Both the position numbers and the translations under genes were made by a program. From contig CAVTGB010000063.1 in the NCBI GenBank assembly GCA_963734125.1, positions 1 to 64,000 on the forward strand: a stretch of DNA of 64,000 nt, in the 5' to 3' direction. Positions within the stretch are counted from its first letter, which is position 1. Every line of letters begins with the position of its first letter. Under the pieces are notes generated by a model. It made no database searches. It saw nothing but the letters and a program-made list of their open reading frames with translations, and had not been told where the DNA came from. Origin of the DNA: DATARH01 sp963734125. GTDB taxonomy: Bacteria; Pseudomonadota; Alphaproteobacteria; ATCC43930; CGMCC-115725. This document shows, in pieces, positions 1-8,690 of the stretch.

Positions 1-92
1 GCGCGGTCGGGGTGTCCGGTTCGCCCGGCGGCGACAAGGACGAAGTCTGCGCCAAGGCCGGGCTCGACAAGGTCGCCGAGCAGCTGAAGTAG
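1..92 (+). CDS. C-terminal end of a GlcG/HbpS (DUF336) family heme-binding-type protein, partial
   Basis: Only the last 29 codons are present; the gene enters from the left edge and stops at the TAG at 90-92. The tail reads GVSGSPGGDKDEVCAKAGL followed by DKVAEQLK. This matches the usual ending of GlcG/HbpS proteins (GVSG, then D-E-x-C-A-x-A-G). Members of this family bind or help degrade heme, or are found beside glycolate genes; which applies here cannot be told. It runs convergently toward greB. The family call rests on the short conserved tail only. Confidence 0.55.
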   Translation, partial: AVGVSGSPGGDKDEVCAKAGLDKVAEQLK

Positions 93-99
93 GCGCCGC

Positions 100-652
100 T
101 CAGCCCGGCTCGTAGCGGATTTCGATCACCTCGATCTGTTCGATCCCGGTCGGGGTGCGCAGCTCGACGATGTCGCCCTCGTGCGCCTTCAGGAGGGCGC
201 GGGCGATCGGCGAGATCCAGCTGACCTGGCCGCGCTCGAGGTCGGCTTCGTCGATGCCGACGATCGTCACCGTCTTCTCGGTGCCATGCTGCTTGGCATA
301 GGTGACGCTCGCCCCGAAGAACACCTGGTCCTTCCGCGTTTGCCGGCGCGGATCGACGATTTCGGCGCTCTCCAGCCGCTTCGTCAGAAAAGCGGATGCG
401 CCGGTCGATCTCGCGCAGCCGCTGCTTGCCGTAGAGGTAGTCGCCGTTTTCCGAGCGGTCGCCATTGCCGGCCGCCCAGGCGACGATGTCGACGATTTTC
501 GGGCGCTCCTCGCGCACCAGGCGGCGCAGCTCCTCCTGCATGTGGCGGTGCCCTTCGGCGGTCATGTAGTTCTTGACCCCGGCCGGAATGACGGGCGCCT
601 CGTCGGGCAGCTCCGGCTCGTCGTCGCTTTCCTTGACGAAGGCCTTGCTCAT
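100..652 (-). pseudogene. greB: transcription elongation factor GreB, frameshifted
   Basis: GreB rescues backtracked RNA polymerase by stimulating transcript cleavage. The first part (MSKAFVKESDDEPELPDEAP, then the coiled-coil with NGDRSENGDYLYGKQRLREI) is in one frame. The C-terminal FKBP-like part (KRLESAEIVDP, VFFGASVTY, GQVSWISPIARALL) is in another. The break is at the A4 run at 388-391 (T4 on the coding strand). Removing one base gives RRIRFLTKRLESAE and a normal 183-residue GreB. The ATG at 652-650 overlaps the stop of the upstream CoA-transferase gene (TGATG), so the two were translationally coupled. A homopolymer indel fits either sequencing error or true inactivation. Confidence 0.85.
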
Positions 653-1844
653 CAGACGACCTTTGCCGCACGCAACGCGGCGATCTCGGCCCCGTCATAG
701 CCGATGCTCATCAGGATCTCGTCGGTGTGCTCGCCGAGCAGCGGGGCCGGGCGGCGATAGGTCGCCCGGGGTTTCCGACAGCTCGATCGGGGTCGGCGCC
801 AGCGGCACGGTGCCGTCGAGACCGGGAAATTCGCGCTCTTCGAGGAGGTGGGCGGCGCGGATATGCGTCGTCATCGAGCGCCTGCTGCGGCGAATAGACC
901 TGGCCGGCGACGATGCTCGCCTTTTCGAGTTCGGGAGCGCCTCGGCGCAGGTGCGGCGTCGCGGACCACTCGCTCATCCGCGCCGAGACGATTTCGCCAT
1001 GGTCGGCGCGCGCCTGGTCGTCGGCAAAGCGCGGGTCGTCGAGCCAATCCTGCGCGCCGATCATCCGGCACCAGCGGCGGAACATCGGCTGGCCGATCAC
1101 CGTCGCGATGATCCAGCCGTCGCTGGTGCGGAAGATATCGCCCGGCGCCGAGTTGAAGCCGCGGTTACGAATCGCGGTGCGGCCGATCCCGGTCAGCGAC
1201 TGCTCGATCAAGATCGAGTTGGCAAAGGCGATCGCGGTGCGCAGCAACGCGCCCTCGACCTTCTGGCCGTGGCCGGTCTTGCCGCGTTCGTAAAGCGCCG
1301 CCAGCGTGCCGAAAGCCGAGAGGCAGGCGGTCCCGAAATCGACCCACGACACCTTGCTCGCAATCGGCTGCTCGGGTGTGCCCGAGAGGTAGACCGCCCC
1401 GCTCATCGTCTGGCCGATGCCGTCGAAGCCGTGCTTGTGCGAGAGCGGCCCGCCGGCGCCGAACCCGGTCACTGTGGTGAGGATGATGTCGGGCTTCACC
1501 TCACGCAGGCTGTCGAGGTCGAGGGCCAGCGAGCGCAGCACCGCGGGCGGCAGATTGGCGACAACGACATCGGCCGTCGCGACCAGCTTTTTCACGATCT
1601 CGCGGCCCTTGGGCGACGCCGGATCCAGCGTCATGCCGCGCTTGTTGCGGTTCATCGCCAGGAACATCGCGCCACCGCCATCATCCCCCGCGCCGACCGG
1701 GATGAAGAAGCGGTCTTCGCCCCCGCCCAGGCGCTCGATGCGGATGACTTCGGCGCCGAGATCGCCCAACAGCGCCGCGCAGAACGGCCCGGCGATGTAG
1801 CGCCCGAAATCGAGAACGCGAATCCCGTCGAGTACTCCGGGCAT
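652..1844 (-). pseudogene. CaiB/BaiF family CoA transferase, two frameshifts near the C-terminus
   Basis: Class III CoA-transferases move CoA between acyl groups. The N-terminus shows the family hallmark GIRVLDFGRYIAGPFCAALLGDLGAEVIRIE, here as GIRVLDFGRYIAGPF then LGDLGAEVIRIE, with NRNKRG and GFGAGGP following. The reading frame is intact to about residue 325 (QQALDD). It then continues one frame over as THIRAAHLLEEREFPGLDGT, and shifts again to end RRPAPLLGEHTDEIL and ALRAAKVV. The two sites are near 868-875 and in the CCCGGGG at 765-771. Removing one base at each gives 396 residues, the usual family length. AGGAG lies just before the ATG at 1844. It heads an apparent leftward unit with greB. 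Confidence 0.82.
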
Positions 1845-1856
1845 GGGTTTCTCTCC

Positions 1857-2675
1857 TTAGATCCGCGACCAGTCGAACTTGGCGCCTGCGTCGGCGAGCA
1901 GCTGTGGTCCGCAGACCGCGGCGACATAGCCGTGCGGTACATGCGAAGCTTCGACCCGGTAGCGCTGGCCGAGGATCGGCTTCAGGCCTGTCGGAGCCGC
2001 CGCGAGCCGCCGTGCGATCAGCGCCCCGACTTCGCGCGAAAACGCGCCGGTCTGCCGCTCGATATAGACGACCCGCAGCGCACCCGGCCGATAGGGTTCG
2101 CCGGCGAGCCGGCCGGCCAGCCACGCGTCCACCGTCTCCAATCCTTGCAGCGGGTCGCCGGCGCGCGGGTCGCGGCCATAGAGCCCATCGAACACGAACA
2201 CTTCGTCAGGCTGGCGATGCGCTCCGGCGATCGCGTCGATTACCGGCATGCCGCCGCCGGAATGGCCCGACAGAATGAAGCGGTTCACGGCCAAGTCGCG
2301 GCCATCGCAAAACCGCTCGACGGCATAATCGACCAGCCGGTCGATCCCGCCGTCGAGCAGTGCCGGAAAATCGTACCAGGTGTGGCGGATCCAGTTGCCG
2401 CGCGGCAGGATCGCAAGGGTTGGCCGGGTGCGGCCGCTGAGATCAAGGCCGCTGCGCGGGACCTTCTCGGCGAGCGGCATCGTCTCGCCCTGCTGCGAAA
2501 ACCCGTGCAGGTGCACGACGACATCGATCGCTTGCGCGCTCAGCGGGATCGCGTTCCAGCGCAGGAAAACGTCGGGCTGAGTTCCGGCGTGGGAACGGAG
2601 CGCCGGCGTGTCGCTGAGGTAGGCCTCGCCCGGGCTGATGGTCTCGACGGAGCGCCGGAGGGGTAGATCCGCCAT
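1857..2675 (-). CDS. alpha/beta-fold hydrolase of unknown substrate
   Basis: The protein (about 272 residues) has an oxyanion-type segment VVVHLHGFSQQGE near residue 60. The nucleophile elbow is ILSGHSGGG near residue 145, with Ser as the predicted nucleophile, and a late His (SHVPHGYV) could complete the triad. No signal peptide is seen, so it is probably cytoplasmic. ATG at 2675 is preferred, but a TTG at 2684 lies closer to an AAGGTG ribosome site. The gene sits between a luciferase-like flavoenzyme and a CaiB/BaiF CoA-transferase on the same strand, which suggests catabolism of an organic acid or ester. The substrate is not identifiable. Confidence 0.72.
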   Translation of the reverse strand: MADLPLRRSVETISPGEAYLSDTPALRSHAGTQPDVFLRWNAIPLSAQAIDVVVHLHGFSQQGETMPLAEKVPRSGLDLSGRTRPTLAILPRGNWIRHTWYDFPALLDGGIDRLVDYAVERFCDGRDLAVNRFILSGHSGGGMPVIDAIAGAHRQPDEVFVFDGLYGRDPRAGDPLQGLETVDAWLAGRLAGEPYRPGALRVVYIERQTGAFSREVGALIARRLAAAPTGLKPILGQRYRVEASHVPHGYVAAVCGPQLLADAGAKFDWSRI

Positions 2676-2692
2676 CGTCGCCAATCAGCACC

Positions 2693-3856
2693 TTATGCCG
2701 GCGCGAACACATTCTCCTTGGCCGGCTCCTTGGCTGCCGCGGCGGGCGGCGCAGCGGCCTGCGGGATGCCGGTGCCGGCGAAGGCGGGATCACGCTGCAA
2801 TGTCGGTAATACCCGGTCGGCGAAGAGGCGCATGTTGACCTCGGCTTCTTCGTGCGGCATCGCGCCGAACGAGTATTCGGTGACGAGATGGTCGAGCCCG
2901 GTGAGGCGCTGCAATTCGGCAATCTTGTCGAGGCAGTCCTTGGGCGTGCCGACGATCTGGATCGAGACGTAGAAATCGGTCGCCTTCTTGCGCGTCTCGG
3001 CGCTTTCGCCGATCTTGGCGTAAGTCCGCGCCATCTTGCCGTAGGTCTCATAACCTTTGACGGTCGAGAGATGGCCGTCTGAGAAGTGGTAGTGGTCGTC
3101 GATCGACTGCCATTTCTGGCCGAGATACTTGAAGGCGCGCTCGTGCGCCTCGTCGCGGCTGTCGGCGCAGCAGACATTGGTCAGGATGATCGGCGGCCGC
3201 GGCGTGTGCCCGGCGGCCAGCGCGATCTCCCGGTAGCGCGCGATGTCTTCGGCGGCTTTCGGCCATTCGTTTTGCATGACCATAAGCACGCCAAAGCCGA
3301 GTTTCGCCATGATTTCGGCCGAGTCCGGACTAACCGCCGAGGCATGAAACCGGCGCTCGGGGTGCGAGATCGGGCGCGGCCGGATCGCGGTGCGCGGGAT
3401 CTGAAAGAATTCGCCGTCATGCTCGAAGCTGTCGTGAGCGAGCGCCTTGACGATGATCTGCGCGGCCTCGACAAAGCGCGGCCGCGCCTCCCCCATGGGC
3501 ACGCGAAAGCCTTCGTACTCGACGCTCGCGGCGCCGCGTCCGAAGCCGAATACGCAACGCCCGCCGCACAGGACGTCCAACAGCGCAATCTCTTCGGCGA
3601 CCCGCACCGGATCGTGCCACGGCAACACGATGACGGCGGTGCCGAGGGTGATGCGCCGGGTACGCCCGGCAAAATAGCTCAACAGCTGCGTCGGCGCCGG
3701 CGACATCGCGTAGCCGGTAAAGTGGTGTTCGAGCGCAAACAGTGAATCAAAACCAAGCGGTTCGGCGAGGTCGCCCATCGCCAGATGCTCGCCGACCACC
3801 GAGGCGTCCGAGCGCCCGGCCTGGCACAGCATGTTGAGCGCGATCCCGACTTTCAT
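2693..3856 (-). CDS. LLM class flavin-dependent oxidoreductase
   Basis: Luciferase-like monooxygenase fold, using reduced flavin (FMN or F420). The N-terminus MKVGIALNMLCQ, the ALEHHF segment near residue 45, ITLGTAVIVLPWHDPVRVAEE and FGFGRGAA near residue 105 are standard family blocks. The C-terminus carries an Ala/Pro/Lys-rich tail. An in-frame GTG/ATG extension runs to 3913, but ATG at 3856 is preferred because GGGAGG stands six bases upstream and MKVG is the normal start. It is divergent from a second LLM gene at 4004. The substrate is unknown. Confidence 0.85.
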   Translation of the reverse strand: MKVGIALNMLCQAGRSDASVVGEHLAMGDLAEPLGFDSLFALEHHFTGYAMSPAPTQLLSYFAGRTRRITLGTAVIVLPWHDPVRVAEEIALLDVLCGGRCVFGFGRGAASVEYEGFRVPMGEARPRFVEAAQIIVKALAHDSFEHDGEFFQIPRTAIRPRPISHPERRFHASAVSPDSAEIMAKLGFGVLMVMQNEWPKAAEDIARYREIALAAGHTPRPPIILTNVCCADSRDEAHERAFKYLGQKWQSIDDHYHFSDGHLSTVKGYETYGKMARTYAKIGESAETRKKATDFYVSIQIVGTPKDCLDKIAELQRLTGLDHLVTEYSFGAMPHEEAEVNMRLFADRVLPTLQRDPAFAGTGIPQAAAPPAAAAKEPAKENVFAPA

Positions 3857-4003
3857 GGCGACCCTCCCATGGATTGTCCGGCGAACGATCGGCCGATCCC
3901 GCAGCCACGTCAACCCGGCGCCTGTTGCATGACGCTGCCGGTATCAACTTGACAGCCCGGGCGCCGCGTCTTCGTGATGGCGCTGATTGATGGAGGATGG
4001 CCC

Positions 4004-5047
4004 GTGCGGTTCGGCAATTTCCTGTTTCCCGATAGCCGCGATCCGGCGCGCGACGGCGCGGTCATCGACGAGACCTTCGCCGAAGCGCGGCTGGCGGACG
4101 AGCTCGGCATCGATGTCGTCTGGCTCGCCGAGCATCATTTCGACGGCATCTCGGTTTACGCCGATCCGATTGCGCTCGCCGGCGCCCTCGCCGCCTCGCT
4201 GCGTCAGGCCGCGATCGGCTTTGCCGTGCTGCAGACCGCGCTCCACCATCCGATCCGCTTGGCCGAGCAGATGGCACTCCTCGACAATCTGACGAAAGGG
4301 CGGCTCATCGTCGGGATCGGCCGCGGCAGTTCGTACAACATCTACGATTACCAGGGCTTCGGCATCGACCATCACGAGGCGCAGGCCCGCCTCGATGAAG
4401 CCGAGGCGATCATGCTCCAGGCGTGGACCGGCGGCGAGTTCACCCATGACGGCCGGTTCTGGCAGCTCAAGGTCCCGATGCTGCGGCCGCGGCCTTACAC
4501 ACAGCCCCACCCGCAGGTGATCCGCGGGTCCTCGGGCGACGCCTCGCTCGTCGAACTGGCGCGCCAGGGCCGGCCCTTCATGATGAATGTGCAGTCGCTC
4601 GAGACGACGCGGCGCCGGGTCGGCCTCTACCGCGGGGCGATGCTCGAGGCCGGGTATGACGAGAGGGTGATTGCCGCCAACCTCAAGGCCAGCTGGGTGT
4701 GGCGCAACGTTTTCGTCGCGGCGAGCGCGGCCGACGCCGAACGCGTCGGGATCGCGGCCTTCGCGACGATGACCCGCGCCCGCGCCGAAATGCGCAACCG
4801 CATCTTTGCCGACACGGGCCTGCGCATCGAGGTGCCGCAGAGCGATCTGCCGGGGTCGCGCACCGCGCGCGGCGATGGGCTGATCCACGGTTCGCCGGCG
4901 CGGGTTGCGGAGGATTTTGCGGCGCTCGACCAGCTTGGGATCGGCGGGGTTATCGCCACGTTTCGGCTGGGACCGATGCCGCACGAGGTCGCTACCGAGA
5001 GCCTGCGCCTCTTCATGCGCGAGGTCGCGCCGCTGTTCCGCGGCTGA
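4004..5047 (+). CDS. LLM class flavin-dependent oxidoreductase
   Basis: Second luciferase-like flavoenzyme, 347 residues. Family blocks are MRFGNFLFPD at the start, WLAEHHFDG near residue 45, AVLQTALHHPIRLAEQMALL and GRLIVGIGRGSS near 105. The start is GTG at 4004, chosen because GGAGGA lies about seven bases upstream and the homologous start is MRFG; an ATG at 3974 would add ten residues without a ribosome site. It is divergently transcribed from the LLM gene at 2693-3856, separated by about 147 bases that should hold both promoters. The substrate is unknown. Confidence 0.85.
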   Translation: MRFGNFLFPDSRDPARDGAVIDETFAEARLADELGIDVVWLAEHHFDGISVYADPIALAGALAASLRQAAIGFAVLQTALHHPIRLAEQMALLDNLTKGRLIVGIGRGSSYNIYDYQGFGIDHHEAQARLDEAEAIMLQAWTGGEFTHDGRFWQLKVPMLRPRPYTQPHPQVIRGSSGDASLVELARQGRPFMMNVQSLETTRRRVGLYRGAMLEAGYDERVIAANLKASWVWRNVFVAASAADAERVGIAAFATMTRARAEMRNRIFADTGLRIEVPQSDLPGSRTARGDGLIHGSPARVAEDFAALDQLGIGGVIATFRLGPMPHEVATESLRLFMREVAPLFRG

Positions 5048-5065
5048 GGGGCGACGCTGCGGCGC

Positions 5066-5836
5066 CTATTTGAGAGTCGCGGCGATCTGGCGGATGTCCG
5101 CGGGCGTATGGATGCCGCCGAGCGGCGTCCTCGGCACGAGGTACTTGCCCATCGCGAGACCGCCGACCACGACCGGCTCGAAGCCGATCTCCTTGATCAA
5201 ATCCGAGGCCAGCGCCAGCGCCTTCTGGTCGTCGCCCGCGATCGGTACCCCGACCGGCTCCCCCGTTCGGTGCGCCAGCGTGGCGAGCTGCGCCGAACCG
5301 ATCGCGTTGAACGCGCGCACGAGATGCGCGCCGGGGAGGGCATTCTGCGTCGCAAGGCCGGCGCCACCCTCGTCATTGACCCGTTTGACGAGGTCCTCGC
5401 CATCTCGCGGGGCGCTCGGGTTGCTGACATCGATGACGAGCGCTTTCGCGGCGAGCGCGCCGGCGTGTTCCTTGCCGATTTCGGTCACCGCGGTATAGGG
5501 CACGACGAGCAGCACAACGTCGCCAAAGGCGACCGCCTCGGCAACTGTGCCGGCTTTCGCGAGCGGGCCCAACCCGGCGACGAAATCCTTCAATTGGTCG
5601 GGGTGGCGCGAGGAGAACATGACCGGGTGGCCGGCCTTGATGAACAATGTACCGAGCGCCCCGCCCTCGCGCCCGGCGCCGATCGTCGCGATCTTGAGCG
5701 GCTGGGCGCCCGGCGCGGTCTGGGCCATGCTTCCGAGCGGATCCACCACCAGCGCGGCAAAGGCCACCGTACTCGCGGCGCACCGGAGCACGTAGCGGCG
5801 GGTCGGGTGCGGCGGCCGGGCGCGTGACATCGTCAA
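5066..5836 (-). CDS. exported NADPH-dependent F420 reductase-like protein (Tat signal)
   Basis: The first ~40 residues look like a twin-arginine signal: TRRYVLRCAAS, a hydrophobic stretch, then SMAQTAPGAQP. The mature part begins with a Rossmann motif, KIATIGAGREGGALGTLF, followed by FSSRHPDQL, VLLVVPYTAV and VRAFNAIGSAQL. This is the layout of the F420:NADP oxidoreductase / pyrroline-5-carboxylate-reductase-like N-terminal family. An exported protein with a dinucleotide fold is unusual. It lies close to two LLM flavoenzymes, some of which use F420, but no F420 synthesis gene is in the window. ATG 5836 or 5830 could be the start. Confidence 0.72.
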   Translation of the reverse strand: MTMSRARPPHPTRRYVLRCAASTVAFAALVVDPLGSMAQTAPGAQPLKIATIGAGREGGALGTLFIKAGHPVMFSSRHPDQLKDFVAGLGPLAKAGTVAEAVAFGDVVLLVVPYTAVTEIGKEHAGALAAKALVIDVSNPSAPRDGEDLVKRVNDEGGAGLATQNALPGAHLVRAFNAIGSAQLATLAHRTGEPVGVPIAGDDQKALALASDLIKEIGFEPVVVGGLAMGKYLVPRTPLGGIHTPADIRQIAATLK

Positions 5837-5891
5837 CTCCTCGGAATGCGGCTCGCGCGCGATAATAGGACAGCCCCGGCAAATGCGTGGT

Positions 5892-7130
5892 TCACGATTG
5901 CGCGGGAGGGTGCGCGGGCGGGCTGCGCACGTGCTCGGGGCGGAAGCCCATCCCGATCACCCTGCCCGGAATGCGCGCGAGCCATGGGAAACGGTTGAAC
6001 AGCCGCAGCGGCCAGGGCGCCACGATCGGCTGGTCCGAACCGAGAACCGGGTCCATCACGCGCTCCTGGATCGCGACCTGCAATCCCTGGGTCAGCCGGG
6101 TCGGCAGGGTTCGGCGACGCTGCACGGCTTCTAGATGCGCGTCGGTCAGTGTGCGGTCGCGCAAGGGCTGCGCCAGGATGTTGGCGGCGGCGACGGCGTC
6201 CTGGATCGCCAGGTTGATGCCGACCCCGCCGATCGGCGACATCGCATGCGCACAGTCGCCGATGCATAAGAGCCCCGGCCGCCACCAGCGCTCCAGCCGG
6301 TCCACGATCACCGTCAAGAGCTTCACATCGTCCCACTCGCGCAGCTCCGCGACGCGGTCCTTGAGAAACGGCGCGATGCGGACGATCTCTTCGCGGAAGC
6401 TCACGATCCCGCGCGCCCGGATCGCCTCGAACCCGCCCTTGCGGATGACAAACGCGCATTGCCAGTAATCGCCGCGGTCGAGCATCACCAGAAGGCGGCC
6501 GTAATTGAGCCGGCCGGCGGTCTGGTCCGGATCGTCCGGATGTTTCGAGAGTCGCATCCATAAGACGTCGATCGGAGCGCCGAGGTTGATGACCTTGAGC
6601 CCGGCGCGCTCGCGCACGATCGAATGCCGTCCATCGGCGCCGACCACGAGATCGGCGCGCAGCTCGATTGTGCCGACGGGCGTGTGCGCTCGCAGCCCGA
6701 CAACGCGCCCGGCTTCCTCAACCAGATCGACGACCTCAGTTTCCATCCGCAGCTGGAAGAGCGGCAACCGGCCGCCCGCTTCGGCGAGAAAATCGAGGAA
6801 ATCCCACTGCGGCATCAGCGCAATGAACCGGCAACGGGTCGGCAAATGGGTGAAATCCGCGAGCGTAAATGCGCTGTCACCGACGATGCCGCGCAGCTTG
6901 CGCACTTCTTGATGCGGGCGCTTGAGAAAGGCCTCGAGCAGGCCCAGCTCGTGCATGACCTCTAAGGTCGACGGATGGATCGTGTCGCCGCGGAAGTCGC
7001 GCAGAAAATCACGGTGCTTTTCGAGGACGATGACGTCGACCCCGGCGCGCGCCAACAGGAGGCCGAGCATGATCCCGGCGGGGCCGCCGCCGGCGATGCA
7101 GCAGGTGACTTGCTCCGGCCGGTCTGTCAT
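5892..7130 (-). CDS. FAD-dependent aromatic-ring-hydroxylase-type monooxygenase
   Basis: The 412-residue protein has the p-hydroxybenzoate hydroxylase fold. It shows the dinucleotide motif CCIAGGGPAGIMLGLLLARAG at the N-terminus, the DG motif VVGADGRHSIVRE near residue 170 and the GD motif CIGDCAHAMSPIGGVGINLA near residue 285. UbiH, PHBH and related hydroxylases share this layout and act on aromatic or quinone-like substrates with NAD(P)H and O2. There is no signal peptide. It is transcribed toward the F420-reductase-like gene, 55 bases apart. The substrate cannot be assigned. Confidence 0.85.
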   Translation of the reverse strand: MTDRPEQVTCCIAGGGPAGIMLGLLLARAGVDVIVLEKHRDFLRDFRGDTIHPSTLEVMHELGLLEAFLKRPHQEVRKLRGIVGDSAFTLADFTHLPTRCRFIALMPQWDFLDFLAEAGGRLPLFQLRMETEVVDLVEEAGRVVGLRAHTPVGTIELRADLVVGADGRHSIVRERAGLKVINLGAPIDVLWMRLSKHPDDPDQTAGRLNYGRLLVMLDRGDYWQCAFVIRKGGFEAIRARGIVSFREEIVRIAPFLKDRVAELREWDDVKLLTVIVDRLERWWRPGLLCIGDCAHAMSPIGGVGINLAIQDAVAAANILAQPLRDRTLTDAHLEAVQRRRTLPTRLTQGLQVAIQERVMDPVLGSDQPIVAPWPLRLFNRFPWLARIPGRVIGMGFRPEHVRSPPAHPPAQS

Positions 7131-7224
7131 CCTCGGGCCTGAGTCATCACCACCGCTTGGGAGTCAGCACAGCACGATGCGGGGCGTCAAACGATCCCGC
7201 GGGGATGAAAACGGTCCGGGAGCG

Positions 7225-7230
7225 TATAAT
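7225..7230 (+). promoter_or_regulatory. candidate -10 element of the Gly/Tyr-rich protein gene
   Basis: A perfect TATAAT lies 38 bases before the ATG at 7269 in an otherwise G+C-rich gap. No good -35 is seen at 16-18 bases. A small dyad, TTAGT and ACTAA, flanks the likely transcription start just downstream (7231-7250) and could be an operator. Confidence 0.4.
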
Positions 7231-7268
7231 TAGTTACAAGGCTTACTAACATACTTGCGGAGGACACC

Positions 7269-7667
7269 ATGTCTCTCTCCACCATGATCCACCGGATGCG
7301 ACGCCCCCTGGTCGCCGCTGCCCTGATTGCCACCGGCCTGGTCGCCGCCGGCGGCGCGGTCGCGCCGGCCGAGGCGCAGTACTACGCCGGTTACGCGTAC
7401 AATCCGTATTATGCGCCATACTGTAACCCCTATTACTACCCCTATAGCTGTGCAGTGCCCTACGCCTATCCGGCTTATAGCTATGGTTATGGCTATGGCT
7501 ATGGCTACCCGTATTATGGCTACGTTGGCGTCGGTTGGGGTGGCGGCTGGGGCGGGCGGCACTGGGGCGGCGGTTGGGGCGGCGGCTTCCATCGCGGCTT
7601 TGCCGGCGGCGGCGGCGGCTTCCACGGCGGTCGGGGCGGTGGGGGCGGCGGCGGCCATCACCGCTGA
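7269..7667 (+). CDS. exported Tyr/Gly-rich low-complexity protein
   Basis: The 132-residue protein has a clear signal peptide (basic start, LVAAALIATGLVAAGGAV, cleavage near PAEAQ). After it comes a Tyr/Pro/Ala-rich middle with repeated GYGYGYGYPYYGY-like runs, then a Gly/His-rich tail (WGGGWGG, FHGGRGGGGGGG, ending HHR). GGAGG stands five bases before the ATG. Such small proteins are common in Alphaproteobacteria and are presumed to be envelope or surface proteins; the His/Gly tail could bind metal. No function is established. A TATAAT stands upstream. Confidence 0.78.
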   Translation: MSLSTMIHRMRRPLVAAALIATGLVAAGGAVAPAEAQYYAGYAYNPYYAPYCNPYYYPYSCAVPYAYPAYSYGYGYGYGYPYYGYVGVGWGGGWGGRHWGGGWGGGFHRGFAGGGGGFHGGRGGGGGGGHHR

Positions 7668-7717
7668 GCCCGGTCAACCGCTAAGCCCGGTCAACCGCTA
7701 AGCCCGGTCAACCGCTA
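7667..7717. repeat. three tandem copies of a 17-bp unit
   Basis: The unit agcccggtcaaccgcta occurs three times without gaps (7667-7683, 7684-7700, 7701-7717) and a fourth copy begins. It starts at the stop codon of the Gly/Tyr-rich gene and runs into the last codons of the convergent DUF1848 gene. It may be simple slippage at a convergent gene junction. Confidence 0.9.
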
Positions 7718-8595
7718 AGCATCGCCGCATCGGGATCGTGTTTGCGGAAGTTGCTGACGGCGCGATCCCGATCGGCGACGGCGTAGCAGTAGACGCAACC
7801 ATGTGGGCAGGTGTCATAGGCCCCGATATCGCGCGATAGCGCGCAGCGGCAGCCCGGGCGGTTGCCGCTTGCGCGCGCCGCGCCCCGTTCCAAATTAGGC
7901 GGGCGCTGCGCGACATCGGCGAGGCGATCGGCGTCGATGCATTTTGCTTCGCCCAGCCCCGGCGCCGACAGATCGGGCTGACTGCATAGCGTCGCCGCCA
8001 TGCCCTCTTCCCGCGCAATCGCGGCGAGCCGGCCGAGGAGGCGCCGTTTTTCCTCGGGCGGCGGGTCGCGCCACAGAAAACCGTGATTCCCGGCGGCGCG
8101 GTCGAGGTTGCGCCGCGTCTTCCTGTAGGGGTGCATGACCGACAGGACGACCTCGTCGACCGTGCCCTTGAGCGCCCGCGCCAGCGCCGCGAACCCGGCC
8201 TCATGCGCCGCGGCGTCGAGCGTGCTGGTGAGGAGGATCGGGTCGTAGCGCCACACCGCCGCGCGCGGCCCAAAACGCCGGCGCAGCTCCCGCAGTTGCT
8301 CGACCGCCTCCTCGCTGGGGATGACCGAGGTTTCGAGTGACCGCGGGTAGCCGGTCACCGTGAATTGGACGGTAAAGGGCGCGACCTGTCGCACTCGATC
8401 GAGATCGGGCAAGAGCGGACGCAGGTTGCGGGTCCATAAAACGATCCCGTCCACCACGCCCGGCGCGAGCGACACCGCGTAGGAGCCAGCGCCATACGGG
8501 TTTGCGACGCGGCAATAGCCGGCCCGCAGCCGCGCCAGGAACCAGCCGGCATAAAAGGCCGGGATGTCGGTGCGATAACTCGCCGAGACGATCAC
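7708..8595 (-). CDS. DUF1848 family protein, radical-SAM-like cysteine cluster
   Basis: The 295-residue protein starts MIVSASYRTDIPAFYAGWF, with WTRNLRPLLPDL near residue 55, as in DUF1848. The C-terminus contains GCRCALSRDIGAYDTCPHGC followed by VYCYA. Its CxxGCxYCY arrangement resembles the Fe-S cluster site of radical SAM and photolyase-like enzymes, but is located at the C-terminus. The function of the family is not known. The 3' end is the third copy of a 17-bp tandem repeat, so the last residues may vary. It is divergent from dnaK. Confidence 0.8.
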   Translation of the reverse strand: MIVSASYRTDIPAFYAGWFLARLRAGYCRVANPYGAGSYAVSLAPGVVDGIVLWTRNLRPLLPDLDRVRQVAPFTVQFTVTGYPRSLETSVIPSEEAVEQLRELRRRFGPRAAVWRYDPILLTSTLDAAAHEAGFAALARALKGTVDEVVLSVMHPYRKTRRNLDRAAGNHGFLWRDPPPEEKRRLLGRLAAIAREEGMAATLCSQPDLSAPGLGEAKCIDADRLADVAQRPPNLERGAARASGNRPGCRCALSRDIGAYDTCPHGCVYCYAVADRDRAVSNFRKHDPDAAMLSG

Positions 8596-8660
8596 GCGAG
8601 TACGTCCCCCAAGAACTCAAAGCCTGCTCGGAACAAGGTCAAACTACGCGCCGCCGCTGG

Positions 8661-8690
8661 TTGATAGGCGACCTGCCCGCCACATATATA
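8661..8690 (+). promoter_or_regulatory. candidate dnaK promoter (heat-shock or sigma-70 type)
   Basis: TTGATA at 8661-8666 and an A/T-rich TATATA at 8685-8690 are separated by 18 bases, about 110 bases before the dnaK ATG. The -10 segment also fits the alphaproteobacterial RpoH form CYTATNT loosely. It is the only A/T-rich patch between the DUF1848 gene and dnaK. The sigma factor cannot be settled by eye. Confidence 0.4.

Noticed and set aside
573..2666. 697-residue open frame on the plus strand
   Set aside because: It is antisense to the CoA-transferase and hydrolase genes. Its composition is Arg/Ala-rich and has no domain; it is a high-G+C shadow.
7667..7717. CRISPR array
   Set aside because: The 17-bp units are directly adjacent with no spacers.
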